Below are positions 37,293 through 46,863 of a DNA stretch of 64,000 nucleotides, piece after piece. Under the pieces are notes generated by a model. The model was not told where the DNA came from and ran no database searches. It worked only from the letters and a program-made list of their open reading frames with translations. A program made the position numbers and the translations under genes. The stretch comes from CAVUAF01 sp963739375 (lineage in GTDB: Bacteria; Acidobacteriota; Terriglobia; Terriglobales; Acidobacteriaceae), in NCBI GenBank assembly GCA_963739375.1, contig CAVUAF010000014.1:558001-622000 (forward strand), in the 5' to 3' direction. Numbering within the stretch: the stretch's first letter is position 1; each line of letters starts with the position of its first letter.

Positions 37293-37828
37293 ACGGCAGA
37301 TTTCTCCAACTGCTCGCGCAACAGCTCCATGCCGCGATGCAGGTTGACGCGCACCGTGCCGTGCGTCAGGCCGGTGCGCGCGGCGATTTCCGGCCCGGTC
37401 ATGCCTTCGACCAGGCGCATCACGAGGGTTTCGCGGTAACTTTCGGGCAGTTGCCGGATGGCGGCGAGGGCGGTGGCGGCGGCCAAGTCGTCGGACTGGT
37501 GCTCGCGGACGGGCAACACCTCCGGCAATTCGTCCTGCTCGCGGCGGCGGCGGAAATGGTCACGCGCCCGGTTGCGCGCGATGGCCGCCAGCCAGCCACC
37601 GAAGGCGCTCGCGTCGCGCAGTCCCTTGAGTTGTGTCATGGCGCGCACGAAGACGTCCTGCACCAGGTCGTCGACGTCAGCGGCCGGCGCCTGGGCCAGA
37701 AGCACGGCGTGCACCATCGGGGCATACAGCTGGTAGAGCTGCCCGAAGGCGAAGCGGTCGCCCGCACGCGCCGCCGCAATCAGCGAGGCATGCTCCGTGC
37801 TGCCGGCCGGCCTGGATTCGCTCGTCAA
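37289..37828 (-). CDS. ECF RNA polymerase sigma factor
   Basis: 179 residues with region 2 (FGQLYQLYAPMVHAVL, DDLVQDVFVRAM) and region 4 (LPESYRETLVMRLVEGMTGPEIAARTGLTHGTVRVNLHRG). It initiates at a TTG with no clear ribosome site, so the start is uncertain. Overlap with the FecR-like gene suggests it is held by that protein until a signal arrives. Confidence 0.9.
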   Translation of the reverse strand: MTSESRPAGSTEHASLIAAARAGDRFAFGQLYQLYAPMVHAVLLAQAPAADVDDLVQDVFVRAMTQLKGLRDASAFGGWLAAIARNRARDHFRRRREQDELPEVLPVREHQSDDLAAATALAAIRQLPESYRETLVMRLVEGMTGPEIAARTGLTHGTVRVNLHRGMELLREQLEKSAV

Positions 37829-37901
37829 GAGCCCGCAAGGTACTCAACAAGATGGAGACGCTGCGGAGGCGCTAGTGTTAACACGCCGGGCTTGGCGGTA
37901 A

Positions 37902-38876
37902 TCACTTTTCGCCTTTAATCGGCCCGGCCAGATACCACTCGTTGTCCTCGGCATCGCGCACGGCACCCATGCGGAAACCGTAGGGCGCGTCGGCCGGCTC
38001 CGTGGTGGAGCTCGCGCCAGCGCCGATCGCCTGCCGGTAGGCGGCGTCCACGTCCGCCACGTTCATGAAGAAGCTCGTGGGCATGGGCTGCCATGGGCCG
38101 TGCGCGTCGCCCATCTCGAGCATCGAATTGCCGATACGCACCGTCGCATGCACGACGGCCGTGCCCACGCGATGTACCTGTGCGTCTTCCGCGCCGAACG
38201 CGCGCTCGAGGAACGCGATGAGCTGCTGGCTGCTGCGCGGATGCAAGAACGACGTCACGGCGCGGAATCCTGCGGGACGGTCGCCAGTGGCCAGGTGAGT
38301 GGCGATGTACCAATGATTGCCAGCCACGTCGAGCACGCTGGCTTCGCGGTCGCCATAGGGCTGGTCGACCGGCGGATGCAGCGACGTCGCGCCCGCCGCC
38401 AACGCCCGCGCGTACACCTCGTCCACATTCGGGACATAGAAGTGCAGGCCGGTCGGCCGCTCGGGATTCTCCTTTTTCCAGTTCGCGCCACCACCGATCA
38501 TCAACTGGGCGTCGCCGATCATGAACTCGGCGTGAATACCGCCCTGCGAGCCGGTGCCCTTGATCTCGCCGACGGCGCCGAACGCCTGCCGGACGAACGC
38601 GACCAAGTCTTCGGCGCGGCGCACCGCGATATACGGGACCAGCGTCTGGACGCTTTCCACCGTCTGAACCGTCGTCGTCGTTGTCGTCGCCATGGGATGT
38701 TTCCTTTCGAGTTCGGATTGGAGTCGCGCCTTGAAGTCAGGACGCGGTAGCGACCGCAGGTCGCGCGCGATAGCAACCAGCGGCGCGAGCGCCGCGTCGA
38801 CTGGCAGCACTTCGCGGCCGGCGAGCAGCGCCTGGAGCGCCTGGTCGAGAGCGTCGATATGCGTGGACTCAGCCAT
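37902..38876 (-). CDS. Anti-sigma-like N-terminus fused to two VOC/glyoxalase domains
   Basis: 324 residues. The first 61 residues are helical (IDALDQALQALLAGREVLPV, LAPLVAIARDLRSLPRPDFKARLQ) and resemble the leader found after ECF genes. Two vicinal-oxygen-chelate domains follow (about 75-195 and 205-320). An internal ATG at 38693 begins MATTTTTT and has GAAAGGAA nine bases upstream, so a VOC-only protein may also be made. The full-length start at 38876 also has a good site (GGAGGGCGAGA) and overlaps the sigma gene by eight bases. Substrate unknown. Confidence 0.8.
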   Translation of the reverse strand: MAESTHIDALDQALQALLAGREVLPVDAALAPLVAIARDLRSLPRPDFKARLQSELERKHPMATTTTTTVQTVESVQTLVPYIAVRRAEDLVAFVRQAFGAVGEIKGTGSQGGIHAEFMIGDAQLMIGGGANWKKENPERPTGLHFYVPNVDEVYARALAAGATSLHPPVDQPYGDREASVLDVAGNHWYIATHLATGDRPAGFRAVTSFLHPRSSQQLIAFLERAFGAEDAQVHRVGTAVVHATVRIGNSMLEMGDAHGPWQPMPTSFFMNVADVDAAYRQAIGAGASSTTEPADAPYGFRMGAVRDAEDNEWYLAGPIKGEK

Positions 38877-39405
38877 TCTCGCCCTCCATGGCCGTGCGCA
38901 GGTTCTGCAGCGCGCGGAATTGCAGCTGCTTGATGGCGCCTTCGCTGCGCTGGAGGTCGCGGGCGATGTCGCGCAGACTTTTCTGCTCGGCGAAGCGCAT
39001 CTCGATCACGCGCCGCTGGTCCGGCGGCAGCTTGGCGACCAGCCCGTACAGCAGCGCGCGGCGCTCGATCTTGGCCGCCGCGGCTTCGTCCACCGGCTCA
39101 GCGGCGCTGTTCTCCGGCGGCGTCGCGGCCTGTGGCCGCTGGTCCGCGATCAGGTTGGCGGCGATGCGGTACAACCAGGCCACGAAGGGCACGCCCCGCC
39201 ACGCGAAGCTGCCCAGGTTTTCCAGGGCGCGCCGGAAGACCTCGGCGGTGACGTCCTCCGCTTCCTCGCGGGTGGCCAGCCGCCGTGCGGCGTAGCTGTA
39301 CACGCGGTCGAAGTGGCGCTCATAGAGGGCGGCGAAGGCGCGCGGATCGCGCTGCGCCGCTGCCACCAGAAGCCGCTCATCTGCTGCTTGCGTTTCGGCC
39401 TTCAA
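38869..39405 (-). CDS. ECF RNA polymerase sigma factor
   Basis: 178 residues. Region 2 contains FAALYERHFDRVYSYAARRL and DVTAEVFRRALENL; region 4 contains LPPDQRRVIEMRFAEQKSLRDIARDLQRSEGAIKQLQFRALQNL. The TTG start at 39405 is supported by GGAG eight bases upstream. It is translationally coupled to the downstream VOC-fusion gene, which is its likely regulatory partner. Confidence 0.9.
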   Translation of the reverse strand: MKAETQAADERLLVAAAQRDPRAFAALYERHFDRVYSYAARRLATREEAEDVTAEVFRRALENLGSFAWRGVPFVAWLYRIAANLIADQRPQAATPPENSAAEPVDEAAAAKIERRALLYGLVAKLPPDQRRVIEMRFAEQKSLRDIARDLQRSEGAIKQLQFRALQNLRTAMEGENG

Positions 39406-39534
39406 CCGGGAGACTCCACCCGAAGTGCGTCCACTGAGATTAACGCCGCGGAGGCCAAAAAGGTTACGGCCGCGGCGGGCGGGAGCGTGAAATCAGTATT
39501 CGGCCTCCGTGGTCTGGGGTAGAATCCGCGCCCA

Positions 39535-40464
39535 ATGACCGCCGCCCCTGCCATCTCGGTTGAGGCGCTCGACCACGTCTTCCACCGCTTTCGCAGCACT
39601 ACCCAGGCGCTCGCGGGCGTGACGCTGGCGGTACAGCCGGGCAGCATCTTCGGTCTGCTGGGGCGGAATGGCGCCGGCAAGACCACGCTGGTCAAAATCC
39701 TGCTGGGCCTGATCCATCCCACGGCAGGCCGGGCCACGGTGCTGGGGGATCCACCCACGTCGCACCGCATGCGCCGGCGCCTCGGCTACCTGCCGGAACA
39801 GATGCGCCTGCCGGAGCACCTCAAGGCGGAATCGTTCCTGCGCTACATGGGTGGGGTCAACGGCGTGGCCAGCGAGGAACTGCGGAAGCGCATCCCGCCG
39901 CTACTCGACCTGCTGGAGCTGAGCGGCGCGCGCCGCAAGCTGCTGCGGGAATACTCGAAGGGGATGCAACAGCGGCTGGGGATCGCGCAGGCGCTGCTCA
40001 ACGATCCGGACGTGCTTTTTCTCGACGAGCCCACCGAGGGGCTCGACCCGCTGGGCCGCAAGGAGGTGCGCGACCTGCTGAGCAACCTGCGCACCGCCGG
40101 CAAGACCATCTTCCTGAACTCGCACCTGCTCTCGGAGATGGAGCTGGTGTGCGACCAGGTGGCCATCCTCGAAGGCGGCCGCGTCGTGCGTCAGGGCGCT
40201 CCCCAGGAACTGGTGTCGCTGAGCGGGGAGTACCGCATACGCGTGGCGCACGTGGACCAGGCCGTCCAGCGCGCCGCCGCGGCGGCGATCGGCGGCGGCC
40301 TCTGGGAGGACGCCTGCCTGCGCGTGTGGCCGCGGGACCGCGCGCAGCTGAACCAGCTCATTGACCGGCTGCGCGCCGTGCCGGTGGAAATCGAAGCGGT
40401 GGAGCCGGTGCGCTCCACGCTGGAGGAGTCGTTCATCGCCGCGGTCTCGGGGAAAGACAACTGA
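39535..40464 (+). CDS. ABC transporter ATP-binding protein
   Basis: 309 residues with Walker A GRNGAGKTT, signature YSKGMQQRLGIAQALL, Walker B VLFLDEPTEGLDP and the H-loop in LNSHLLSEME. The C-terminal extension (about 220-305) is typical of CcmA/NatA-type exporters. Its TGA stop overlaps the permease ATG by one base. Cargo unknown. Confidence 0.93.
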   Translation: MTAAPAISVEALDHVFHRFRSTTQALAGVTLAVQPGSIFGLLGRNGAGKTTLVKILLGLIHPTAGRATVLGDPPTSHRMRRRLGYLPEQMRLPEHLKAESFLRYMGGVNGVASEELRKRIPPLLDLLELSGARRKLLREYSKGMQQRLGIAQALLNDPDVLFLDEPTEGLDPLGRKEVRDLLSNLRTAGKTIFLNSHLLSEMELVCDQVAILEGGRVVRQGAPQELVSLSGEYRIRVAHVDQAVQRAAAAAIGGGLWEDACLRVWPRDRAQLNQLIDRLRAVPVEIEAVEPVRSTLEESFIAAVSGKDN

Positions 40465-41261
40465 TGCGCACCATTTTCATGCAGACGCTATGGGAGTCGC
40501 TGCACCGGCGCGTCGCGCTGTCCCTGCTGGTGGTTTCCACGCTGGTGGCCGCGGCCCTGTTCATGACCACCTTTCAGTGGGACAAGAGCACGCTGGTGGT
40601 CATTTCCGGGCGCGCCCACATCCCCGCCACCGGCTACGTGACCGACCGCTTGAGCATGCTGCTGGGAATTACCGGGGACCTCTGGGTGCTGCTCAGCATC
40701 TTCGCCGTGGCGCCGCTGCTGGCGTCGCACTTGGAGAAAGGCTGGGCGGAACTGCTGTTCGCCAAGGGCGTGGCCCGCTGGCAGATCCTGACTGCGCGCC
40801 TGGCGGGCGCGCTGTTCGTGTTCCTGCTGATGCTGACGGTGCTGGATGTGGCGCCCGGCACGTATCTCGCGCTCCGCGCCGGCGTCGCGCTGAAGCCCTT
40901 CCTGCTGGCGCTGCTGCTGATTGTGCTCAGCTTCCTCTCCTGCATGGCGGTCATGTTCCTGGTCGCCAGCACCCAGCCCAACCCGGCCTTGCTCATTGGC
41001 GCAGGATTTCTGCAGACCATCCTGTCGGCCGTCCTCGCCCAGCGCAAGGACCTCTATGGCGTCATCACCTGGCGGTGGGTGCAGTGGCTCTTGGACTGGG
41101 CCTACCGCATTCTGCCCAAGAACTTCGAGCTGAACCGCAGCGCGGTGGGCTATTTCGCGCGGCACACCGCGCCCGACTGGTGGCCGGTGTGGACGACGGC
41201 GGTATTCGTGCTGGTAGGGGGCGCGTGGTCGTTCTGGCGCTTCCACCGGCGACCTATCTGA
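40464..41261 (+). CDS. ABC-2-type transporter permease
   Basis: 265 residues and about six membrane helices (near 15-35, 65-90, 110-150, 155-175, 180-200, 235-255). It forms a two-gene exporter with the preceding ATPase (shared TGATG junction). The extracytoplasmic loop after helix 1 carries a short polar segment. Substrate unknown. Confidence 0.85.
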   Translation: MRTIFMQTLWESLHRRVALSLLVVSTLVAAALFMTTFQWDKSTLVVISGRAHIPATGYVTDRLSMLLGITGDLWVLLSIFAVAPLLASHLEKGWAELLFAKGVARWQILTARLAGALFVFLLMLTVLDVAPGTYLALRAGVALKPFLLALLLIVLSFLSCMAVMFLVASTQPNPALLIGAGFLQTILSAVLAQRKDLYGVITWRWVQWLLDWAYRILPKNFELNRSAVGYFARHTAPDWWPVWTTAVFVLVGGAWSFWRFHRRPI

Positions 41262-41849
41262 CAGCCCCGCCCGCACAGCGGCGGCGCCGAGGCCCGAGCG
41301 CGATCCGGCCACCTCCCTCGGGAGACCTTCGCACCACACCTGGCAAACCTAGCAAGGCATTTTTTGTTGGGCTTACATCGGTTTCATCCGGAGAAACCAA
41401 GCCCCGGTTGGAACCGCAAGGGGAGTGCACCCGCCGGTAGCCGGGAGCGTCGGCGGCATACCAAAACATTAAGAAAAACTAAATGAATACTTAACTTTTT
41501 CAAGATTGACATAACAACAAATCCGGGCCTAGCTTCTGTGCAACTGCGTTTCGCATGCTGAAAAGGGCCTAACCCAAAGAGGGCCAGCCCGCCGCCGGGT
41601 GAGCACGACATACCGCAGCGGGGCCCACATGAAAGCGCGGACTTTTCTGAAACGGCGAACGTTCACGCGCGAAGCCATCTTGCGCCGCCTTGCCGAGGCG
41701 GCGTCTGCCGGCGATTCTCACTCCCCAGCGAGCCCCCTCTGGCCTGGGCGCGCGCGTGCTCTCCGGCACTTATCCGCTCGGCCGCATAACGTGCGGCACG
41801 AGATCCATCCTGGTTTCGCATTGCACATGAGTTTTGCGGAGGCTACGCC
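41262..41849. other. 588-base gap before the TonB receptor
   Basis: Three consecutive hairpins run from about 41378 to 41458 (GGTTTC/GAAACC, CGGTT/AACCG inside CCCC/GGGG, CCGCCG/CGGCGG). An AT-rich stretch (41461-41520) follows. A weak sigma-70-like promoter is TTGACA at 41506-41511 with TAGCTT at 41530-41535. I do not recognise the structured part as a known riboswitch. The 84-codon reading frame at 41599-41853 looks spurious, although its stop overlaps the receptor ATG. Confidence 0.5.
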
Positions 41850-44800
41850 ATGAAAAATCATTTGTTCCAGGCCCTGGCCGTGGTCGTGTTGCTGGCAGCG
41901 ATGCCTGCCCTCAGCTTCGGCCAGGCGGTCAACTTTGCGCAGCTCCATGGGCGCGTCGTCGACTCCACCGGAGCCGCGCTCCCCGGCGCCAGCATCACCG
42001 CCACCCAGATCACGACCGGCCTGGTCCGGGTGACGCAGACCACCGGCGATGGCACCTATGCTCTGCCCTCGCTGCCGGTCGGTCCCTATCAACTGCAGGT
42101 CAAAGCCGGGGGCTTCCGCGACTACCTGCAACGCGGCATCGAGTTGCAGGTGGCGGCGAACCCCGAGATCAATGTGACCATGACCGTGGGCACGGTGGCC
42201 CAGGAGGTGGAGGTCACAGCCAACGTCGCCATGGTGGAGATGCACGACAATTCCATCTCCACCATGATCGACAACCGGCGCATCATGGAGCTGCCGCTGA
42301 ACGGCCGCAACCTGCCGGACCTGATCATGCTGGCGGGCGGGGCCACGAACCCCACGCTGAACAGCAACGACCTGATGAGCAGCAAGAACTACGGCAACGG
42401 CACCACGGGCGCCTCGCAGACCATCTCCGTCGGCGGGAACCAGGAGAATGCCAACAACTACCTGCTCGATGGCGGCGACAACAACGACGCCTTCTCCAAC
42501 GTGAACTCGCCGTTTCCTTTCCCGGACGCGGTGCAGGAATTCAGCGTGCAAAGCAACGGGCTGTCGGCGCGGTATGGCGTGCATGCCGGGGCGGTGGTCA
42601 ACGTGGTGACGAAATCCGGCACCAACGCCTACCACGGCAGCGTCTTTGAGTTCCTGCGCAACCCCATCGTCAACGCCCATCACGTCCAGTTCACCACCCC
42701 CGCCGCGGGGGCCCGCGACGACACCATCAAGCGCAACCAGTTCGGAGGCACCTTCGGGGGGCCGCTGGTGAAGAACAAGCTGATGTTCTTCCTCGGCTAC
42801 CAGGGACTGCGCCAGGCCGCCACGCCGGCGCCCACCAGCACCATCGTGCCCACGGCGGCGGCCATTGCCGGCGACTTCACCACCATGATGTCGGCGGCCT
42901 GCCAGAGCAGCGGCGTGGGCAAGACCCTGCGCGCGCCGTTCGTGGGTAACCGGGTGAGTCCCACGTCGTTCAACCCGCAGGCCCTGGCCCTGTTGCGGTA
43001 CGTCCCGGTAGCGACCAACCCGTGCGGCAACATCGGCTTCACGGTCCCGTCCATCATCAATGAGGACGAGGGCGTGGCGAAGGTGGACTACAACCGCAGT
43101 TCGAAGCACACCCTGTTCGCGCGCTATTTTGCGACCGACTTCCGCTTCCCGGTGATTTTTGACCCCGCCAACATCCTGCCCCAGGGCACCACCGCCTCGC
43201 AGTTTTCCCGCTTCCAGAGCCTGGTCCTGGGCGACACCTACTCGTTTAGCTCGAGGATCGTGAATTCGCTGCACCTGACCGCTACTCGGCTAGGCATCAA
43301 CCGCGGCCCGGCCGGCGACATGATTAGTCCCGCGACGGTGGGGATCAACGTTCCCAGCCCCATCGCGCAGGGCATCGTGTTGAGCATCTCCTCCGGCTAC
43401 TTCACGCTCGGGGGCGGATCGCAGATGCCGGGGCACTTCATCAACAACCTCTACCAGGTGGCCAACGACATCGACATGGTGGTGGGAAAGCACCAGTTGG
43501 CCTTCGGCTTCAACGGGATGAAGATGCAGCTGAACTACCTCTCCACCTTCCAGTCCAACGGGCAGTTCACGTTCGGCGGCAACCTCGCCGGCGATAACCT
43601 CGCCGACTTCATGCTGGGCTGGCCCTCGAACTACGCCCAGGGCAACCCGGAGTGGGAAAACTGGCGGTACGGCTATTACGGCCTCTACATCCACGACAAC
43701 TACAAGGTGCGGCCGAACCTGACCATCAACGCCGGCATCCGCTGGGAGCCGTATCGGCCCTCCATCGACACGGCGCATCGCGGCAGTCACTTCGATTACG
43801 CGGCCTTCGTCGCCGGACAGCACAGCACGGTCTTCCCCAACGCCCCGGCGGGGCTGTTTTACTGCGGCGACGCCAACATTCCGTGCGCCTTCGCGCAGAA
43901 CAAGTGGCTGCAATTCTCGCCCCGCGTCGGCCTGATCTGGGATCCCACGAACCACGGCAACACCACTATTCGCGCCAGTTACGGACTGTTCTACGACAGC
44001 CCCGAGATGTACTACTTCGACCGTTACGCCGACAACTCCCCGTATGGCAGCGGGGTGAGCTTTGCCCCGAAGACGACCGCCGGCGCTTCGCTCACCAATC
44101 CCTACGTTGGCCAGGGCGGCGTGCCGCAGTTCCCGCTGCCCTTCCCGACTCCGGGCAGCACCAATGCCTACTTCCCGCTGAACGGCGTGTACATCAACAA
44201 CGGGCTCGATGTGCACCCCATGTACGTCCAGAGCTGGAACCTGAGCGTAGAGCGGCAGTTCGGCGCCAACTGGGCGTTCGCGGCGAACTACATGGGCAGC
44301 AAGACCACCCACATCTGGGCGGCCTATGAAGCGAACCCGGGGATGCCGGTACCGGTGCCGGCGAACGCGCTGACCGGCTGCACGCCGAATCAGGCGGCCT
44401 CCACCAGCAACACCAACTGCCGGCGCGCTCTCTACATCGCCAATCCCAGCCAGGGGCAGTATTTCTCCAACATGACTTCCCTCTGGGACGGCGCCAACGC
44501 CAACTACCACGCCATGCTGCTGACGGCGCGGCACCGCCTGGCCCAGAACTTCACGCTGCTGACCAACTACACCTGGTCGCACTGCATCAGCGATCAGGAC
44601 TTCACCGGCGAGCTGACCAACAGCCGCCCCACGCTGTATCCCTCGCCCGTCTCAGCGCCCAATTTCGACAACCTGGCGAAGGACCGCGGTAACTGCGGCT
44701 TCGATGTCCGCCAGAACCTCAACGCCTCGCTGGTCCTCAGCAGCCCGCGGAAGAGCGGGGTCCTGGGAGCTTTCCTGAACGACTGGCAACTGGCGCCCTT

Positions 44801-45254
44801 GGTCACCTACCGCACCGGGATCTACTTCACGGTGCTGACCGGCGTCGACACGGCGCTGACGGGCGCCACCACCTCGTTCAAGGACCGCCCCAACCAGGTC
44901 GGGGACCCGTACAGCGGTTCCTGCACGGTCAGCGGGGTCACGGTTCCGGTGGGCAACCGGAACTGCTGGTTCAACACTTCAGCGTACGCCGCTCCCACCA
45001 GCGGCACCTTCGGCAACGTGACCCGCGACTCCTTCGCCGGGCCGAGCGCCTTCCGGTTCGACGCCGCGGTCTCCCGCTCGTTCACCCTGCACGAGAGCAA
45101 AGCGCTCCAGTTGCGGCTGGAGATGTTTAACGTGCTGAACCACCCGGTGCTGGGCAACCCGGTGGCCAGCCGGAACAGCTCCACTTTTGGCCGGATTCAG
45201 AGCCAGAGTGGCGACGGCCGGACCTTCCAGGCGGCCGTGAAATTCAGCTTCTGA
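41850..45254 (+). CDS. Oar-like TonB-dependent outer-membrane receptor
   Basis: 1134 residues. A signal peptide ends near LSFGQ (about 25). A carboxypeptidase-regulatory-like domain (about 28-115, GRVVDSTGAALPGASITATQ) is followed by a plug domain (about 120-240, LPLNGRNLPDLIML) and a large beta-barrel ending FQAAVKFSF with the terminal aromatic residue. GGAGG precedes the ATG. This class is abundant in Acidobacteria and imports large substrates. A terminator hairpin follows, but its position before the uronate genes suggests a linked sugar-uptake role (inference). Confidence 0.92.
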   Translation: MKNHLFQALAVVVLLAAMPALSFGQAVNFAQLHGRVVDSTGAALPGASITATQITTGLVRVTQTTGDGTYALPSLPVGPYQLQVKAGGFRDYLQRGIELQVAANPEINVTMTVGTVAQEVEVTANVAMVEMHDNSISTMIDNRRIMELPLNGRNLPDLIMLAGGATNPTLNSNDLMSSKNYGNGTTGASQTISVGGNQENANNYLLDGGDNNDAFSNVNSPFPFPDAVQEFSVQSNGLSARYGVHAGAVVNVVTKSGTNAYHGSVFEFLRNPIVNAHHVQFTTPAAGARDDTIKRNQFGGTFGGPLVKNKLMFFLGYQGLRQAATPAPTSTIVPTAAAIAGDFTTMMSAACQSSGVGKTLRAPFVGNRVSPTSFNPQALALLRYVPVATNPCGNIGFTVPSIINEDEGVAKVDYNRSSKHTLFARYFATDFRFPVIFDPANILPQGTTASQFSRFQSLVLGDTYSFSSRIVNSLHLTATRLGINRGPAGDMISPATVGINVPSPIAQGIVLSISSGYFTLGGGSQMPGHFINNLYQVANDIDMVVGKHQLAFGFNGMKMQLNYLSTFQSNGQFTFGGNLAGDNLADFMLGWPSNYAQGNPEWENWRYGYYGLYIHDNYKVRPNLTINAGIRWEPYRPSIDTAHRGSHFDYAAFVAGQHSTVFPNAPAGLFYCGDANIPCAFAQNKWLQFSPRVGLIWDPTNHGNTTIRASYGLFYDSPEMYYFDRYADNSPYGSGVSFAPKTTAGASLTNPYVGQGGVPQFPLPFPTPGSTNAYFPLNGVYINNGLDVHPMYVQSWNLSVERQFGANWAFAANYMGSKTTHIWAAYEANPGMPVPVPANALTGCTPNQAASTSNTNCRRALYIANPSQGQYFSNMTSLWDGANANYHAMLLTARHRLAQNFTLLTNYTWSHCISDQDFTGELTNSRPTLYPSPVSAPNFDNLAKDRGNCGFDVRQNLNASLVLSSPRKSGVLGAFLNDWQLAPLVTYRTGIYFTVLTGVDTALTGATTSFKDRPNQVGDPYSGSCTVSGVTVPVGNRNCWFNTSAYAAPTSGTFGNVTRDSFAGPSAFRFDAAVSRSFTLHESKALQLRLEMFNVLNHPVLGNPVASRNSSTFGRIQSQSGDGRTFQAAVKFSF

Positions 45255-45271
45255 AATACACCGCTCGCGGT

Positions 45272-45299
45272 CCGGGCAACGGGTCACGCCGTTGCCCGG
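45272..45299 (+). terminator. Terminator-like hairpin after the receptor gene
   Basis: An 11-bp stem (45272-45282 with 45289-45299) has a six-base loop and is followed by CGTTCTTT. It separates the receptor from uxaE, so the two may be only partly co-transcribed. Confidence 0.7.
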
Positions 45300-45334
45300 C
45301 CGTTCTTTAGGTTCCACCGTCCCAGGAGCAGGCC

Positions 45335-46663
45335 ATGGTTACCACTAGCGTGGCGTCGCGCGCGACCAGTTCGCTGCCACTCACGCTCGGCAAGTACTCA
45401 TTGGGAGTCGGCGATCGGTTTGCACAGCAGGCCGAGGCCCAGTTGCGAGTGTGCCGGCTTGCGGAGCAGCGCGGCGTGCGGATCACCCCGGTGTGGAACA
45501 AATCGAACCGTGAGCACCTGACCATCGGTTCGCAGCCGGCCTCGGTCCGCCATGCGGCCGAAGCGGCAGTGGCGGCGCTCGGCTGGACGACTCCGTTTCA
45601 TGTGGACGCCGACCACGTCACCCGGGAGACCGTGGACGCATTCCTGGAGGCCAGCGACTACTACACCATTGACGTAGCGGCGGCGATTGGCCAGCCCGTC
45701 AGCGCCGCCGAAGCCACCGTATTCCTCGATCGTCACCCGGAACTGCTGCGCCCGATTGAACTGCCCGGCGTGGGGAGCCAGCTGGTTATCTCGGCTGCCG
45801 ATGCGCATGCCGCGGTGGCAAAGTACCGGTGGGCGGTGCGCGAGGCGGGCCGGACCTATCGCCACATCGAGGCGGCGAAGGGCAAGGGCGCGTTTATCAC
45901 CGAGGTTTCGATGGATGAAACGGACAGCCCGCAGACCCCGGCAGAGTTGCTCATCATTCTTGCCGGGCTGGCCGAGGAAGGCGTCCCGATCCAGACGATC
46001 GCCCCCAAGTTCACCGGGCGGTTCAACAAGGGCGTCGACTACGTGGGGGACGTCGCCCGGTTCGAAGCGGAGTTCCGCGCCGACGTGGCGGTACTCGCAC
46101 TGGCGGTGCAGTGGTATCGCTTGCCCGCGAACCTGAAATTGAGCCTCCACTCGGGCAGTGACAAGTTCTCGATTTATCCGGCGATTCATCGCGCCTTGCG
46201 CGACTTCGACGCCGGCCTTCATGTGAAGACCGCCGGCACCACCTGGCTGGAAGAACTGATTGGCCTGGCCGAGGCCGGGGGCGACGGCCTGGCCCTGGCC
46301 CAGCAGATCTACGCGGAAGCTCATGCGCACCGGGAAGAACTCTGCGCCCCGTATGCCGCGGTGATCGACATCGACGCCGCCCAGCTTCCGGCGCCGGGCG
46401 CGGTCAACCGCTGGTCGTCCGCACAATTCGCCGCCGCGCTGCGTCACGATCCGGCTTGCCCGCAGTACAATCGCAGCCTGCGGCAACTACTGCACGTTGG
46501 CTACAAGATCGCAGCGCATCTGGGTGATCGTTACCTGGCGCTGGTGCGGAAGTACCGGGAGCCGATTGCGCGTAATGTGACAGGGAACCTCTTCGAGCGG
46601 CACGTGCAGCCGATTTTCCTGGCGAACGTCTGCCGGCAGAGAGGGACCTTGCCCTGCAAATAG
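45335..46663 (+). CDS. uxaE: Tagaturonate epimerase (UxaE type)
   Basis: 442 residues matching the UxaE family, which interconverts D-tagaturonate and D-fructuronate in galacturonate catabolism without an NAD-dependent detour. Recognisable motifs include EVSMDETDSPQTPAELL, PKFTGRFNKGVDYVGD, LSLHSGSDKFSIYP and LHVKTAGTTWLEE. The ATG at 45335 has GGAG upstream. It heads a plus-strand group of SDR, kinase, LarA-type and 6-phosphogluconate dehydrogenase genes. It may be slightly short of the family length at the N-terminus. Confidence 0.85.
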   Translation: MVTTSVASRATSSLPLTLGKYSLGVGDRFAQQAEAQLRVCRLAEQRGVRITPVWNKSNREHLTIGSQPASVRHAAEAAVAALGWTTPFHVDADHVTRETVDAFLEASDYYTIDVAAAIGQPVSAAEATVFLDRHPELLRPIELPGVGSQLVISAADAHAAVAKYRWAVREAGRTYRHIEAAKGKGAFITEVSMDETDSPQTPAELLIILAGLAEEGVPIQTIAPKFTGRFNKGVDYVGDVARFEAEFRADVAVLALAVQWYRLPANLKLSLHSGSDKFSIYPAIHRALRDFDAGLHVKTAGTTWLEELIGLAEAGGDGLALAQQIYAEAHAHREELCAPYAAVIDIDAAQLPAPGAVNRWSSAQFAAALRHDPACPQYNRSLRQLLHVGYKIAAHLGDRYLALVRKYREPIARNVTGNLFERHVQPIFLANVCRQRGTLPCK

Positions 46664-46863
46664 GCGCCAGTCGTCCCACGGTTCGCGTCGGCCTAAGAGC
46701 CTTGTCCGCCATGGGGGTAGTGCAGTCGAGACCTGGTCCAGGGACATTCGCGCGCAAGAGCAATCCGACACAGAACGTAAGACTGCTCTGTTGCGAGGAC
46801 ATGATTCGCAAGGCGGAAATGAGCGGGCCCCGCGGAGAAGAAAGGGAAGGCAATCTCGAGGCG

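Noticed and set aside
41376..41460. Cobalamin, TPP or c-di-GMP riboswitch before the TonB receptor
   Set aside because: None of the conserved core sequences of these classes is present; only generic stem-loops are seen.
41599..41853. 84-codon gene upstream of the receptor
   Set aside because: No ribosome site, unusual composition and no domain; the stop overlap with the receptor ATG may be chance.
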